Shown one piece after another: positions 1 through 12,054 of a stretch of DNA of 64,000 nucleotides. A program made the position numbers and the translations under genes. Location: assembly GCA_020736575.1 (NCBI GenBank), contig JAGPYM010000082.1, positions 19,543-83,542 of the forward strand. The letters are read 5' to 3'. Source of the DNA: Thelonectria olida. Taxonomy: Eukaryota > Ascomycota > Sordariomycetes > Hypocreales > Nectriaceae. Position 1 is the stretch's first letter; every line of letters begins with the position of its first letter. The notes under the pieces are model-generated. The model had not been told where the DNA came from and did not search any database. It saw only the letters and a program-made list of their open reading frames with translations.

Positions 1-670
1 GAGGGTATAGTAGGTGTCTCTCCTGAGGCCAGTGTCAGCGAATCCTGGTGAGCCGTTGAAAGTAAAGCCTTTTACTGGTCTGTAGATCTGTCGCATGCGG
101 CAAGGCTGATCCACACAAGGAATAATGCAAGAAAGGAATGCATTTTGCGCCTGAATCAAGGATAAAAGCGAACAAAGCTCTCAAAGCTGATGTGCGAGTA
201 TAAGTAAAGGAGGAGTGTGTCTTCTTATATACCAGGTCTGTCTGTTTTGGGCAGTACCCGAGGCTACTAATGGACGACTTTCATCCAATTTAGGAGTTGT
301 TATATAGGACACGTGTTATGAAAGAAACCTGCTCTTTTTAAATAGAAGTACAGTAACGGCCGCGAAAAGTGTCCGCCAGTTAAATGTTGATGGATCGGTG
401 TTCCCACTTGCAAAGTCCCAGACACGGCGCGCGTCGACGGGAAGACATCGCGGAAGAAACGAAGAACAGCATCCGATACGCAACGCAAACGCCTCCAGTT
501 GGAGAAATTGACGGATCGGCCAATGTCCGAAGGAGCATCAGCAGCCATAGTAGTGCTAGCGGATTCCTATATCGGACTTGGTGAGGAACTCGCTTGTTCA
601 TTTTTGGCTGGTCAAGACAATAAATAAAGAGATCGTCACACCCGAAGATGCGATAGAACACAGAGTAAAA
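1..670. other. no gene recognised
   Basis: Only short unsupported open frames are present. A 66-codon plus-strand ORF (384-584) begins with ATG, but splicing it into the downstream Ulp1-like frame at the obvious GT/AG pairs gives a stop codon or the wrong phase, so I do not join them. Confidence 0.5.
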
Positions 671-2341
671 ATGATTGACACTTACGAGATTTGCCAACAG
701 CTGGCCCTTTCGTCATACTCTTTGGCGGATCTACTGATGATTTGGGATGCTTTTCGAGTCTTGAAGACTAGGCATGCGGAATTTGCTCGATTGTGTGAGA
801 CCAAGGATAGCGAACCCGCATGCATGTGGGGATATCCCTCCCGGGAGCACTATACTCATCAGCCTGACTTGATTGCCCCAATCCACCAAAGTAGTATTGA
901 CTATGCGGAGAGAATAGCGAATTCCTCATCTCCTGTTGAGAGTCTGGGAGTTTCGGTAGCTCAATGGGACTTGGTCCGTGGCAAAGCGGTCGATAAGGAA
1001 CTCGTTGAGTCTTACTTGAAGCTACTGCAACCCAGAACCCCTGGCGTTACAATATCCCCCATCATAAACGAGTCAGACCTTGGGAATGCCTTAACACAGA
1101 TGAATCATAGCGAGCGTACTATTCTGCCCATTCAGAAGGGCAGCGAGTGGGCTTTCGCTATCGCATATCCCGATGGTTCCATCCAATGGTATGACAGCAA
1201 CCCAGACAGTATGATACCAGCGTTGGCTCAAAGCTCATTATACGTCTCTACAAATTGGTTTGGGCCACAACACGAACGATATGAAGATTCTGGCCTTTTC
1301 GTACTTCTAGGTATTCGACTTCTCGCTCGGACACTTCCGCACTTACCACAGGATAAGGCCCTTAGTGTCATCAAGACATTCCGCCCCCGTATGTTAGCTG
1401 AACTTCTTTGTGGTCGCCTAGATCCAAGTGAAGCCGACTTCAAGACAGCTATCAGTGGCCAACTCGAGTCAGAGTCAGCGGCCAACGGCGGACACCAGCC
1501 AGAGTTCTCGTTCTTCGATGATGCCAACTGGGCAATGGATGCATCCCGGGACCGCAGCAACACCTCTTCCGCTGAGCCTGAGTTAGATCCCCCCCAAACA
1601 CGCACAGACCCTCATGAGCGTGTTCCAAGATATGGTGTTGTTCAGTCAAGGGCACCCCCTGTGGAGCGTATGGGAAGGCGACCGCAACCTAAACCATCTC
1701 CAAAAATGCTTCAACCCAGACCGATGGACGAACGTAGGGAGATCCTTCGACTTTTAAGCAGAGCAGCCGCATTCAGCAGAATTTCAAGGCTTTCTGATAA
1801 GAGTGATATAACACTCTTATGTTCATATTCTAACCGACAGGTTATATCCAGTGAGTTCCATAGGAGATATACCAGTGTGCTATTTCACAACGCTTCGGCG
1901 CAGCTTGGCAACTCTGCCAGCATTATTCGAGCAACGAATGGCAAACTAAATGAGGCCACCGTTCGAAAAACCCAATCACGGTGCCTCGTTTGGAAGAAGT
2001 TGTGTGAAGTTGCTTTGGACTTGAATTTATATGAGTTTATACTTCTCTGTGTTATCCCTGAACAAAGCCCCAACAGGGATCCACCTTTAGAGGACGCATC
2101 CGATATCCATTGCCGTCTCTTAAATCACCCTAGGGATCCTCTTTTGTATTACGCTACAAAGGCATCGGATCTCTGCAAAGCGATTGTTGAAAACGCCTTG
2201 CATCCTAGGTCCCTAATGATTGAGTTGTATCCACATCGGCAGGGCGAAGAGATGACCGATGCCGATTACGATATGTTTACAAGTACTGACCCTCATGTGA
2301 AGAGGGGAATACCAAGGGATAACAGGCAGTCATATGGATAA
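671..2341 (+). CDS. Ulp1-like (C48 fold) protein, probably catalytically dead
   Basis: Single open frame of 556 aa from the first ATG; the frame is open further upstream but holds no earlier ATG. Residues about 110-215 resemble the Ulp1/SENP cysteine-protease core of a large fungal family: an SVAQWDLVRG segment, then EWAFAI (159-164), QWYDS (172-176) and YEDSGLFVL (from about 204). In active C48 enzymes these positions read HW, W/YDS and DCG, giving the His-Asp-Cys triad. Here the Asp of YDS is kept, the His position is Glu159 or Trp160, and the nucleophile Cys is Ser207. The segment FRPRMLAELLCGRLDPS and a following acidic FFDD stretch recur in related fungal proteins as I know them. The C-terminal half is basic and low-complexity, then helical, with no recognised domain. 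Inference: a SUMO-protease-fold protein retained for binding, or a decaying family member. An unseen upstream exon is possible. Confidence 0.6.
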   Translation: MIDTYEICQQLALSSYSLADLLMIWDAFRVLKTRHAEFARLCETKDSEPACMWGYPSREHYTHQPDLIAPIHQSSIDYAERIANSSSPVESLGVSVAQWDLVRGKAVDKELVESYLKLLQPRTPGVTISPIINESDLGNALTQMNHSERTILPIQKGSEWAFAIAYPDGSIQWYDSNPDSMIPALAQSSLYVSTNWFGPQHERYEDSGLFVLLGIRLLARTLPHLPQDKALSVIKTFRPRMLAELLCGRLDPSEADFKTAISGQLESESAANGGHQPEFSFFDDANWAMDASRDRSNTSSAEPELDPPQTRTDPHERVPRYGVVQSRAPPVERMGRRPQPKPSPKMLQPRPMDERREILRLLSRAAAFSRISRLSDKSDITLLCSYSNRQVISSEFHRRYTSVLFHNASAQLGNSASIIRATNGKLNEATVRKTQSRCLVWKKLCEVALDLNLYEFILLCVIPEQSPNRDPPLEDASDIHCRLLNHPRDPLLYYATKASDLCKAIVENALHPRSLMIELYPHRQGEEMTDADYDMFTSTDPHVKRGIPRDNRQSYG

Positions 2342-5300
2342 AAGAACATTGCTACACTAGTGAACGGAATAACTTTTCGGGCTCGTAAGGTTCATCCATG
2401 ATTTGAAGGCTCAAAGAGTGCAACGTTTCATTCCGCACGACCTTAGCCATACGAGATTAAATGGATAATTCCGGATTGAGCTAATGATAATATAATATGA
2501 TTCCATCCCAGGAAGATATAACTACACTCATCTACCTTCAGTGTCATTTCAATCCCAGCTTCTTCCCCATGGCAAATTACCTGCGCTCACCTGGACGGCC
2601 CAGGTCATCGTTTTCGACTACGCCTACTTCTTCCACGAGCTACGGATGGACCAGGTGTTGTGCCGTTGCAAGCAGGAGCAGGTTCTGTAGGCGCACAGTA
2701 GCTGCTAAGGTGGAAGTGCTTGCTAAACTTCCGGAATCCGGAAGCGGGGAGTAGCATGACGTGCGGAATCAACTCTAAATCTATCCCTGCTTGACGGGAT
2801 CTGCAATCGCGGCGGCGGGGATCTACGAGATGCTTACTCCGGAGTCAGTGAAGACTGCCACGCACGCGCAAGCATGTAACAAACGCCAACAGGCACCAGA
2901 GGGGTGGGTGCCTCAAAATGAGTGGTGGTTGGAGCAGGTCTCGCTTTGCATATCCGACACGTTCAGGCCGCGTGCGCCGTGGATCCACCACCGGCATGGT
3001 GTGCAAGAGGGATGAGACCCTTCCTGTTCGCAGTGAAATAAGAGTTGGCTGAAGTTGTGGTCGGGCTTTGCTTCTGTTTTTGGTTTCTTCGATCGTTGGC
3101 TAGCCGCGATTCGTGGTCACAAGTTGGCAGGATGAGCCAAGAAGCGAATATATCGTACTGTTATCAATCTCTCAGACTAGGCCATATGGCGTATGGTGAG
3201 GTGTCTAATTGAATACCCACAGCAGCGCTCAGAGACCAACATATCCGACGAGCTGCTGGAAGAAATGTGCACAAAGTATGTTGATCTGTGATATCAATGA
3301 GCAACCATATCCTGGAGCCAGCTCTGCCTCCTCATGGCGATATCGCAAGTTGAGCTTAAAATTTAGAGAGCTTAATGTAGGTGAGTGCAAAAGATCTTAG
3401 CGAGACGCCATCGCCATTAGAAATGGAAAAGATTCTCAAGGCATTGAAGCCCGGCCTCGGTCGTCACGATTTTCATGAACTGGTTTGTCGCCGGGGGAGC
3501 CGGCTGTCGCGGCGGAACTAGATGTTCCAGCCAATGCCACCGGGGACTTGCTTGATATTTTTCGTCGCAGATCAGCTGAATAGAGAAGCGATTGGAAATT
3601 TGGTGCCTTCGTTTCTTATGCATGGGCAGTCGTATGACGTTTGTTTTGCTGGAATTTGAGATTGGCAAAGAGTGACCAGGGCGCGTTGGAATTAAATGCC
3701 AATTCTTGATCTGTAATACTTGATAACGATAGCGATGGTACGATACGGACCTATAAATACCACGCATGGAAGGTTTGCCTTCAGAGAATAGTCATCTGAA
3801 AAGCCACCATTGGTTAAGAAGGGTAACGAAGTCCTGCATGATCCGGATGCAAGTGAGATCACTATCTCGATTTCATAGAAACGCCATGATCAGGTATCCT
3901 ACTTCTAACCACGAGGTGGAACGGTACTCAGATTTCCGCACTCGTATTTGGTGCCAGTCCTGTCAGAGTACGGTAACATGTTGCAGATACGTCTGGATTT
4001 TCGAGGGGACATCTCCTCAAAGAGATGTGCAATACAGTAGATAGTGTTTGTGTCTCACTTGGTCCTGAATATAGTAATATCCCCAGTAATGGTCACTAGA
4101 TGTTCAGTGCTGAATATCAGTCACTCGAACATGCGTGACCCTTCTATTCCTTGGTTCGACGGAAATTGTAAAATCCGAAATGACAACGTTAACCCCTCAT
4201 CAGTCGCTGCCCATTCTAACAGATGCCTCTATATACTCTCGGAGCTCGTTGAAAAGGAGGTCCTAACAAGGCCAAACGGCAGTTCTACATGATACCCATC
4301 GCGAGTTTGTTTTCAGCAGAATGAGTATTTCAAAAGTGGTTCGCGTTGATGCCCGCAGGTACTTAGGATCACTCGAACCTCATGACATAGAATATCCCCT
4401 GCCCAACCGAAGACGTTTCTGCCCTCGACGATGCACTCCAAGTCTCCAATTCTGCACTTCGCTAGTCCCTTTCCTTTTTACTTATTTTGATACTTCTGGA
4501 CCACACTGGCTACTCCGGTCCGGGTTCGGACCCCAGTCCGCTCTCCCAGCCAAATGAATTGGTCTGATGGCCTCTTCTACCCCAAAGGTTTTTGCCGCTT
4601 CAACGTCATCGTCCCACCTCTTAATGTTTTTCGGATCAAAATGTTCAACCGCCTTCTATCCTAGCGCAGTACTGAGCCGTTCCAATAGGCCTAGAACCGG
4701 CCACGCTGGCCACGTGTGTACTTGATTGTCATCCCGTAAACCGTTGCATTGTCGCCGTGAAGGGGTGTTTTGAATGGGTTGTAACATTCTTGAAGAAGTC
4801 CTTTCGTTATATGCGCAGCATAAAGGATAAAGTCTTGCTGGTTTATATTCATCGTCAAAAGCCTCAGCTGAGGTCATGAAATTCACGCATTGCCAGTGTC
4901 ATTCCTTTTGACTCAAGTGGTGAGTAGAAGTACCTTTGAACTATTACGAGGAAGATGGCTGCAACACAAGGATCTTGATCCTTGTCGGACGGTTTCATCC
5001 GTGTCTCTCTGAGGCAATGCAAACGAACCTTGCGGCCACACTTTTACCTCCAGGGAGCCTCAAACTGTCCTCTCGTAGCTGAGTAGGTTGGTCCCTGATA
5101 AGGTAAAAGAGCCTCGGGATCTTGATTTGCCTTGTTAGAGAAGGAGACAAAAGAGTGGAGGAGTCCGGTCATCGTACAGTACGTGATTTCGCCCGGACAA
5201 AGAATACAAACCTTCCTTCTTGAGAGGAAGGACTAATCGGGGTGCTTCTCGCACTATGGGGCTACCTAACGCCTGTGTCGGTACCCCGAGCAATACTCTT

Positions 5301-5573
5301 GAAATGTCTCACCAATCCAATGTCTACGTTCGTAGTGGTATACAATCGTGATGTTATTCCCGTTCTGCCACTGGGCTCCTTTCGGACGGTTGGGGCCAGT
5401 GGCTTAAGCAATGTTATGTCACATTCATAGTCAGCGTTAGAGGTACAGCAAGTAAACAGTTGACCTCGCTGAACTGGCGTTTACTTCCTTGTCCTGGAAA
5501 ATAGGCCCAAAATTTGAAGTAGATATGAGATACCGCCTATAAGCTGACCGATTGAACAGAATGGGACGATAAC
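2342..5573. other. gene-poor stretch with fragmentary ORFs
   Basis: No ORF here carries a recognisable domain. Short frames at 2497-2754, 2791-3015, 3417-3767 and 3766-4044 are compositionally uneven and read as relics. About 2590-2690 on the plus strand has a short protein-like frame (TWTAQVIVFDYAYFFHELR) ended by a stop, which may be a dead transposon fragment. I cannot assign it. Confidence 0.4.
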
Positions 5574-6119
5574 ATGACAAGCAGCCAGCTTCCGTGGGCT
5601 TTATATAGGCGATGGCCCCAACCAAGATCAATCGACTTGTCCTACCCAGTAACGATGGACTCTGAGAAGGCTACACTTATTTTCTTCATGACCATCTTTG
5701 TACCAAAGCAGTCTGAGTTTAATCCCACAGAGCTGTTGCAATTTGGACTCGACAAGGCCTTCCAGCCTCATTGGATGACGCGGCTCAAGTACCTGGGGCT
5801 TCGTCCCTACAAGTTCTGCGGGCGGGTGGGCTGCGACAGCACAGAGGAATCTCAACACGAGGGAATTCGACTTGGCGTTGCCTGCAAGGAACCGCAAAGC
5901 TTGAGAAATTTCTGCGAAACACTCGAAATCCACCTACAAGACAAAATTAAAGGTGCGCATGTAATGTTACACGAGCAGCTACAACCAAGAGAAACGTGGG
6001 TTTCTTTCGCACGAAGACAAATGGATATTATCGGCAACGGATGGGAAAACGATCGCTGGTGGTATCCCGGTGACCATCGTAGTGTTCAGCGAGTGATAGA
6101 CCAGCTAAGGTCCCGATAA
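5574..6119 (+). CDS. hypothetical protein, 181 aa
   Basis: ATG-initiated single-exon frame; a second ATG at 5655 would give 154 aa and removes a poor-looking basic leader. The protein has even, protein-like composition, an N-terminal hydrophobic patch (ATLIFFMTIFV), paired cysteines (FCGRVGC) and a Trp-rich C-terminus (GNGWENDRWWYPGDHR). I recognise no family. No intron signal is needed. Coding status rests on length and composition only. Confidence 0.45.
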   Translation: MTSSQLPWALYRRWPQPRSIDLSYPVTMDSEKATLIFFMTIFVPKQSEFNPTELLQFGLDKAFQPHWMTRLKYLGLRPYKFCGRVGCDSTEESQHEGIRLGVACKEPQSLRNFCETLEIHLQDKIKGAHVMLHEQLQPRETWVSFARRQMDIIGNGWENDRWWYPGDHRSVQRVIDQLRSR

Positions 6120-8487
6120 GGATGAAGGAGGCAGGAGGAAGGAGAGATCTAAGAGGTGGCACAAAGGCGGTTCGAAATCCCAAATAAACCTGGATCGAAT
6201 TGCGAACATATGTTGGTCCTTAAATTTATGAGCAAACGAGAAGTATGTGATGGTGGCTAGCATGTCAAATCGACGCCTGATTTCACGTCACGAGGTTATG
6301 GAGGTCCTGAGATGAATTCCTTTACCAACGCTGGCGATGTTTTCCCGCCGTCTCATAATGTTCAAGCCATCTATGGTTATTATCTACAATTATTACTATG
6401 ATTTAAATTTGCGAGCTTATGAACTATGCTTTAAGTTCAAAGTGGTGTTGACGACTCAAAATATGTTCTATTCCACGGGGTGGGTGAATAATTCTGCAGA
6501 CAGCGATGAGCAACAGGAGTTAGGCCTTTACGCTGCTTTGACCATCTCGCCATCTCTTTAAAACTATCCGTAGCATTTCCCATACCTCCCATGATATCGC
6601 AAGCCATCCGTCGCCCTCAAAATTTTCTAGAACATCTGTCTTCTTACGGGAGTGAATGTTCGCTCGAGCCCCAGAGAACGCGGTAGCAGGCAACCGACTT
6701 GCTAGAGCTTCTTCACAGAAGTTGTGTGTCAAGACAGAAGAGGCTGTGTCGCTAGGCATCATGAAGAAAGTGATTTAATGCAAATCGAATCGTTATTCAA
6801 CGGCCTCCATGTTTGGCGCCACATTTTGGCCGTCTCATGGCGACTTTCTTGCATGATAGAAGACATGTTGCAGCCCAGGTCATCGGCGCATAAAGCGCCT
6901 CTGCATGGTATGAACCAAAATGTGACTTTCTCTGTCAAATGGAATATAAGCATTTCAGTGCGCTCGCATTCGTGGAGTGCGCATTCTCTTTTGCCGTAGT
7001 GGCTAAAAGTTTGACATCCTCTTTATTCTGCTGACCGTGACAAGTACTTTTCTCCTCCCGATTTTCGAAAAGGTTCCGTTTCTCACCATCAGACGGGTCT
7101 CTGGGAGAGGCTTTTTTAATGGATGTGATACATTGAGATAGCCATGAATCGCAGACTTTTGTTCTTGCTTGTACCGGCTCTGTGCTTCAAACTTCTCGCA
7201 CCGAGCCTTTATCTGTTGGAGATCAGCCACTTGTGTCTAGCCTTGTGCTCCTCGATGTGCTTGTGAATAGCTGTCGCCACTTCGCTATCCAGCTTACCAA
7301 TCGCCTTTTTTCAAGTATGCTCTAGGCACTTCGCTAGCCCTAACATTAGGTACCTAGATCATGGTGCAGTCAGCCATAAAGGGATGGGCGAGGAGGTGTG
7401 ATTTAAGCTCCGCTGGGGCAACCTTATGGTCCTGCATAACGCGTCAGGGGTTAGATCCAGGGAATTGAACCAGTACCATGGATTGAGGTTAGAATACCTT
7501 AACTTTGATGAGCTCCTTAATTCGATCTATGATAATAAATTGCTCCCCCTGGGTCCAACGTGTGCTGAGTCAGCGGTATAGTAGGATAATGGTCGCGTAA
7601 CCTCGCCTTACTCGACTCGCTTCATCTGCAAGGACTAAACCGGATTCCAGCGCAAGCGGATAAGCAGGTTGTACTGAGCCGAGTTTCACATGCATATTTC
7701 CGGACACGCAATGACTTGACCACTTTGGTCAGGAAGTGGCCTAGCTTGAAGGTTAAATGCAACTAACCGTAAAAATAAAGCCTCATTGGTCGGCTCCCTT
7801 CCCCCCTTCCTTGTAGGAAGCTGGACGCTGTTTTCAGACGTCTTTTGCGAGATGTCTTCCATGATACCAGCAAAAGCTGACCGCGAGTAACGCTAAAGTT
7901 GAGAATTGTTCGGCCAATACCAGTTGATCCTAAGGTGAAAGTTACTTCTCATCTTCTAAGTTTATGTTATTTCTATTATTAGATGTAGGTTTTTGATTGC
8001 CCTTTATTTTTTAAACTTAGTTCGCCACAACAAGGCCTAGAGCTTATAAGGTAGCTGGAGCACCTCGTTGGTTGTGAACGTTGCGGTCAATGCCCAATGT
8101 TTTGCCCTTCGGCGTGACGATTAGAGGTGTCTGTAACACACTATCCTAGCTATTAACTACAGTTCAGTTGCATCGATCGTCGATTGAAGATTACTACATG
8201 TCACACCTCCCATCTTGTTTGCCTAGACCTCAACGCCCTAATCCGTCTGCCAACGTAGCCCTACGATCCGCAATTTACCAGTTGGAAATCGACCAGATCG
8301 TTACACTCTCAATGTTATATCAAAGATCTCCTCGGCGCGTCCGTTCTTACATGAGTGACATCAATGGTTTATATAAATTTGAAGACGAATATTCATGATT
8401 TTTAGACTTCCACTAGTACAAAGAGATCGGGAAAAGGCCCTCTCAGTCTCTCTCACCCGGTGCCTCGTTTAGTATGCAAGTCAAGCA
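6120..8487. other. no convincing gene
   Basis: Short ORFs at 6520-6762 (minus), 6759-6953 (minus) and 7003-7230 (minus) show no domain and no conserved motif. The sequence from 7300 to 8160 is stop-rich on both strands. I see nothing I can support. Confidence 0.4.
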
Positions 8488-8958
8488 TTAGGCAGTGTTC
8501 GGGGCAGCGTTCCGTTTCCCTTCTGAGATAGTCCCAGAACCCGATTTGAGGACAACGTCTTGAAAAGGATTTATGTATGAGCTAGATCTGAACGAGATAT
8601 CGAATTCGCTGGCGTCGACGACCAGAGCTCCAAATGATTTCCCGTTTGGAACACAGATCACGGCATCGATCTCGATAGCTTTAGGGGTGTCGGGAGATGT
8701 GGTCGGAAAATAAATGATTTCCAGTTGTTGGTCTGTCTTTATGCATCTTACGACCCCGCCAGATCCCTCGTACGCCAGATTGATCATGATATCGTCAATT
8801 TCAGGGGAACATTTCTGATCGAATCGGATGTTGATCACGCCATTAAAGGACACATTCTGACCTAAATGGAAGAATTTAGGACTAATAGTTAGGTCAAGAC
8901 GATCCCCAGAGACAACCGGGAATCCAATTCGTTGAAGCGACCGAGAAGGTGGGTTCAT
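8488..8958 (-). CDS. beta-rich hypothetical protein (DUF4097/DUF7330-like?), possibly partial
   Basis: A 156-aa frame beginning at an ATG. It has alternating hydrophobic strands and recurrent Asp/Ser-Gly turns, such as LDLTISPKFFHLG, VVDASEFDISF and VVLKSGSGTIS. That pattern resembles the repeat-like beta sheets of fungal DUF4097/DUF7330 proteins, where GxG turns separate strands. The overlapping minus-strand frame 9169-8894 also looks coding and runs straight into this one in another phase, so the gene may have an upstream exon or a frameshift. I could not find a clean GT/AG pair joining them. The protein ends abruptly after SEGKRNAAPNTA. It could be a broken copy. Confidence 0.35.
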   Translation of the reverse strand: MNPPSRSLQRIGFPVVSGDRLDLTISPKFFHLGQNVSFNGVINIRFDQKCSPEIDDIMINLAYEGSGGVVRCIKTDQQLEIIYFPTTSPDTPKAIEIDAVICVPNGKSFGALVVDASEFDISFRSSSYINPFQDVVLKSGSGTISEGKRNAAPNTA

Positions 8959-9169
8959 TGTAGACTATGACGATCTTAGCATTTGACACTGCGAACTTCT
9001 GGTTCGTAGAGTGGGTCATCATACTCGAATAAAGGTAAGATGGCGACAAGTCGGTTGATTCGAAATGAGGTTGGAACTTCATACATGTGTACTGTCCTTC
9101 AACATTCACGGACTCCAAGTTAAAGGGATTTATAGATACCCAACAACGTCCAAATATAATCAATCCCAT

Positions 9170-9919
9170 TACATGCTTTCGCTATTCTACGGTCAGATAT
9201 TGCTTATTAGAATTGACTTCCACGCAATTTAGACTCCGACACTCTTGGCGGGCAAATCCATCTTTGAACTATGGGATGTATGCCGCCTTCTGACATTGGT
9301 CGTCTCTTTTTGTACTGCACTCTACAATGTTGAAGCGCTAGACTTGTGTATAAGTATTCGTTCCCGTACAAGATTTCGATACTGAGCGAGTATGGATGAG
9401 AAGTTAGCAGAGCAAGCCGTTTACTGCCTTATGAACTGACGATCTAATTCAAGAGCAATCTCTAGTTGCAAAAGAATTCTTTCGAATAGCATGAGGACAT
9501 TGAAGGTAGTATAATTATAACTAATGAATAAGTAACATGGTTCAATTATTTTTATTCGTAGGGATATTTATAGCCTTTGCGGTAAAAACACGTCCAATAT
9601 TTTTAACATGGGTAGCTTGATCCCAAGTGTGTCATAAACACACGAAAGTCGTATGGTATTTCGTATCTTGGAGACTAAGAGATAGAACACTGCCCCATTT
9701 GGCCTAGTCACAGCCCGAATGTGTACCATGAGGCATGGGATATCGATTCATTATGGAACTACGCTCTAGCCACTGACCTTGGGAAGCAATTTGGTGACCT
9801 CCCAAGCCTCAGCATTGGGATTAGAATTATATAGCCTACCCTCTCCCAATTTTTGTTATTTTTATTTATTCTTCCGAGTAGAGTTAGCGGAAACCAATGT
9901 GCTCACGAGCCGCTGCTTC
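9170..9919. other. intergenic, nothing recognised
   Basis: Mostly AT-rich and stop-rich. The 3' flank of the HP1-like gene lies at its right side. A 72-codon plus-strand ORF at 9779-9997 is a shadow of that gene's last exon. Confidence 0.5.
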
Positions 9920-11326
9920 TCAATCGGAAACGAGCTTGATGTTGTCATTCAAGTATTGGAGCACCTAGAACGTGTCAACAGAAAATCAGGAGGCTGACTA
10001 GCAAATGGGATTGAGTCACCTTTCGTGGACATCTTTTATAGAGAATTTGCTTTGGATGCTTCGTGCTCTGCCCATCCTCCCAAGATACGTGAAATACGAG
10101 ACTCCCACTGTCATCAAGATCATGCGCATCGATTGATTGGATTTTCTCTTCCCATGATCCCGGAGGCAGGCCCTCCGTCATAACAGCAGCACACGAGGAA
10201 ATCGTACGGCGATGTGTGTGTCCTCTCAATGTAGAGAGGTTTGGTTGCGACCTCGCTTCCGTCACTGCCACTCCATTCTCGATCGTGGTGATCCTTAAGT
10301 TGCTGTCGAGAAAGTGAATCACCTGGTGGATGTCAGTTGGGAAGACAGAAGTTGATGAATTGGCGGGGCAAAAGGCCGGTGAGTTACTACTTTCTGAGGA
10401 CATTTTTCATCGAGGACTTTCTTGGCATGTCGAGTCCTTATGCCATTCTCCCAACGAACAAATCCGACGAGCTGTCCGCTACTGTCGAGATCCAATGCAT
10501 CAATCGTGTTGATCTCATTTTCCCACGAGACCAGGGGAGGACTCCACTTCTTCCTGGTCACAGACGGGGCCACCTTTGTAGTGCGCTTGGTTTGTGGTGT
10601 TGGTGTTGAGTTCTTGTGTGAGGCGGTTTCGGCTTCTCGCTTTCGTTTCTTACCCTTGAGTGCTTTGCTGCTTCTCTTGGAGATGTTGTCTCGTCCGTCT
10701 TTCTTAGCAAAGTATGTGTTGATGAGATCGTCCCCGGATGCCCTAGAGGAGCACAGGAGGTGAGCAGCGTGGAAGTCGGATTTGATGTACGCGGATCATA
10801 ATTCATACCTCATGTTTACCTCAGGCTCCCACGTTTGCCCATCCTTACCCTCATAGCCCTCCCACTTCACTAAGAATTCCAGCGTACCCTTGGGGAGCGA
10901 TTAGTCATAGGCGTGGTGGAGCGATTGACAACATAGTTACATATTTATTGACGCGGTGTTGAAGAATCTCTTCAACGACAAACCTGAATTTATCAATATT
11001 TTAGAAAGCACAAAGCACATAGGGGCCTCACATGTTTTCATCAGATTTGCTGCCTGTGGACCATGATACCGGGCTCCCGCCAGTGGATGTTGCTGTGCGT
11101 TTTCGTGAAGATCTTTCGTCGAGTAATGCTGCACTCAGCTTAGTTGTATTCTGAACAAAGCTTGCACAACAGTAACTGGCGTGAAGGATAACGCCTATTA
11201 ACCTATTTTGCGGTTTTGTGTACAATGGCTATTCGCCTTGGTAGGTGACTTATGATCAGGGAAGCAGAGGAGGTATTTATTGGTGAGGGTGAACTTGAAG
11301 GTGGACAAAATCTTACCGGAGAACAT
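9920..11326 (-). CDS. HP1-like protein: chromodomain plus two chromoshadow domains
   Basis: A heterochromatin protein 1 relative that would bind methylated H3K9 and dimerise or recruit partners in the nucleus. Proposed exons on the minus strand: 11326-11317 (tentative), 11128-11032, 10983-10941, 10888-10809, 10742-10391, 10322-10020 and 9964-9920. All junctions are GT/AG and in phase, giving about 309 aa. The chromodomain (about 37-76) reads FVVEEILQHRVNKYG then FLVKWEGY and TWEPE, so the methyl-lysine cage residues F37, W and Y are present. A basic hinge (KGKKRKR) follows. Chromoshadow domain 1 spans about 149-205 (SWENEINTID ... CPQK, VIHFLDSNLRI). Chromoshadow domain 2 spans about 250-306 (SWEEKIQSID ... 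CPRK, VLQYLNDNIKL). Family HP1 proteins normally carry one shadow domain. Both copies are interrupted by a phase-0 intron right after CPxK, which points to a tandem duplication. The first exon is the weak part: the frame before the chromodomain lacks an ATG, and the 10-nt ATG exon needs a 188-nt intron. Confidence 0.9.
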
Positions 11327-12054
11327 GTTGAATGGGTTGTCATTCGTTTGGAGGATTCCCAGTTCCTTTCCGGGATGGTGCTGTTTTTCTTGTCATATGT
11401 TAGGATCAGATGGCGGACTGAATCCTAGCGCTAAAAACACGGTCACTGGTCTTCGTAGGTCTCAAGTGTTTGACGAATACTCGGTTCATTGTTTTCCACT
11501 TTCGAAGTAGTTTGTAGCCGAAAGAAGGAGGACTTTCTCTCATCAAATTTTGCGGCTAGCGTTAAGATGGCCTTCACCTTGTGCCGTGTGTGGAGCGCTT
11601 TTTGAACCTAAGGCCTTAAAAGGGGGCTCGCAAATTTTGACCAGGTCCAAAGTGTCTTCCCAAGTCGACCAATCGAGTCTCCATTCTATCAGCTCTGCGA
11701 GGGCCAATGCAGCCAGAATTGGCCTACCAGTCTCCAGGTTTCTGTCTTCCCCTACTGGCCGAGCCTCCTGTGGATGTTGTAGCGCGGAAGTTGTGATCTT
11801 AGTCAACTGAGAACCACTGGGTCGCTCACTATAAGAGTGGCTAGACTAGGAGTAGGAGAAGGTCATACAAAAGTCATATAAACTATATCTCCTTTCGTTT
11901 TCAGGCCGCTCCGAGTTCGGGATGTACCACACATCACGTCAAACATCACTTGACTACAGGGCACATAACGAGACGAAGTATCCGCTCACAGAATTTTCAT
12001 TGCAGCTTCGATAATTTAAAGCCATACTACTCATTTAACTACTTCATCAAAACG
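11327..12054. other. intergenic; opposed short ORFs only
   Basis: Overlapping ORFs at 11543-11806 (minus) and 11550-11810 (plus) mirror one another and have no family signal. The 5' flank of the F-box-like gene begins near 11900, with AT-rich sequence and no clear TATA element. Confidence 0.4.

Noticed and set aside
11028..11225. Long first exon of the HP1-like gene reaching to 11225
   Set aside because: The open frame begins with TTG and has no ATG before the chromodomain; a shorter exon with an upstream ATG is preferred, though not proven.
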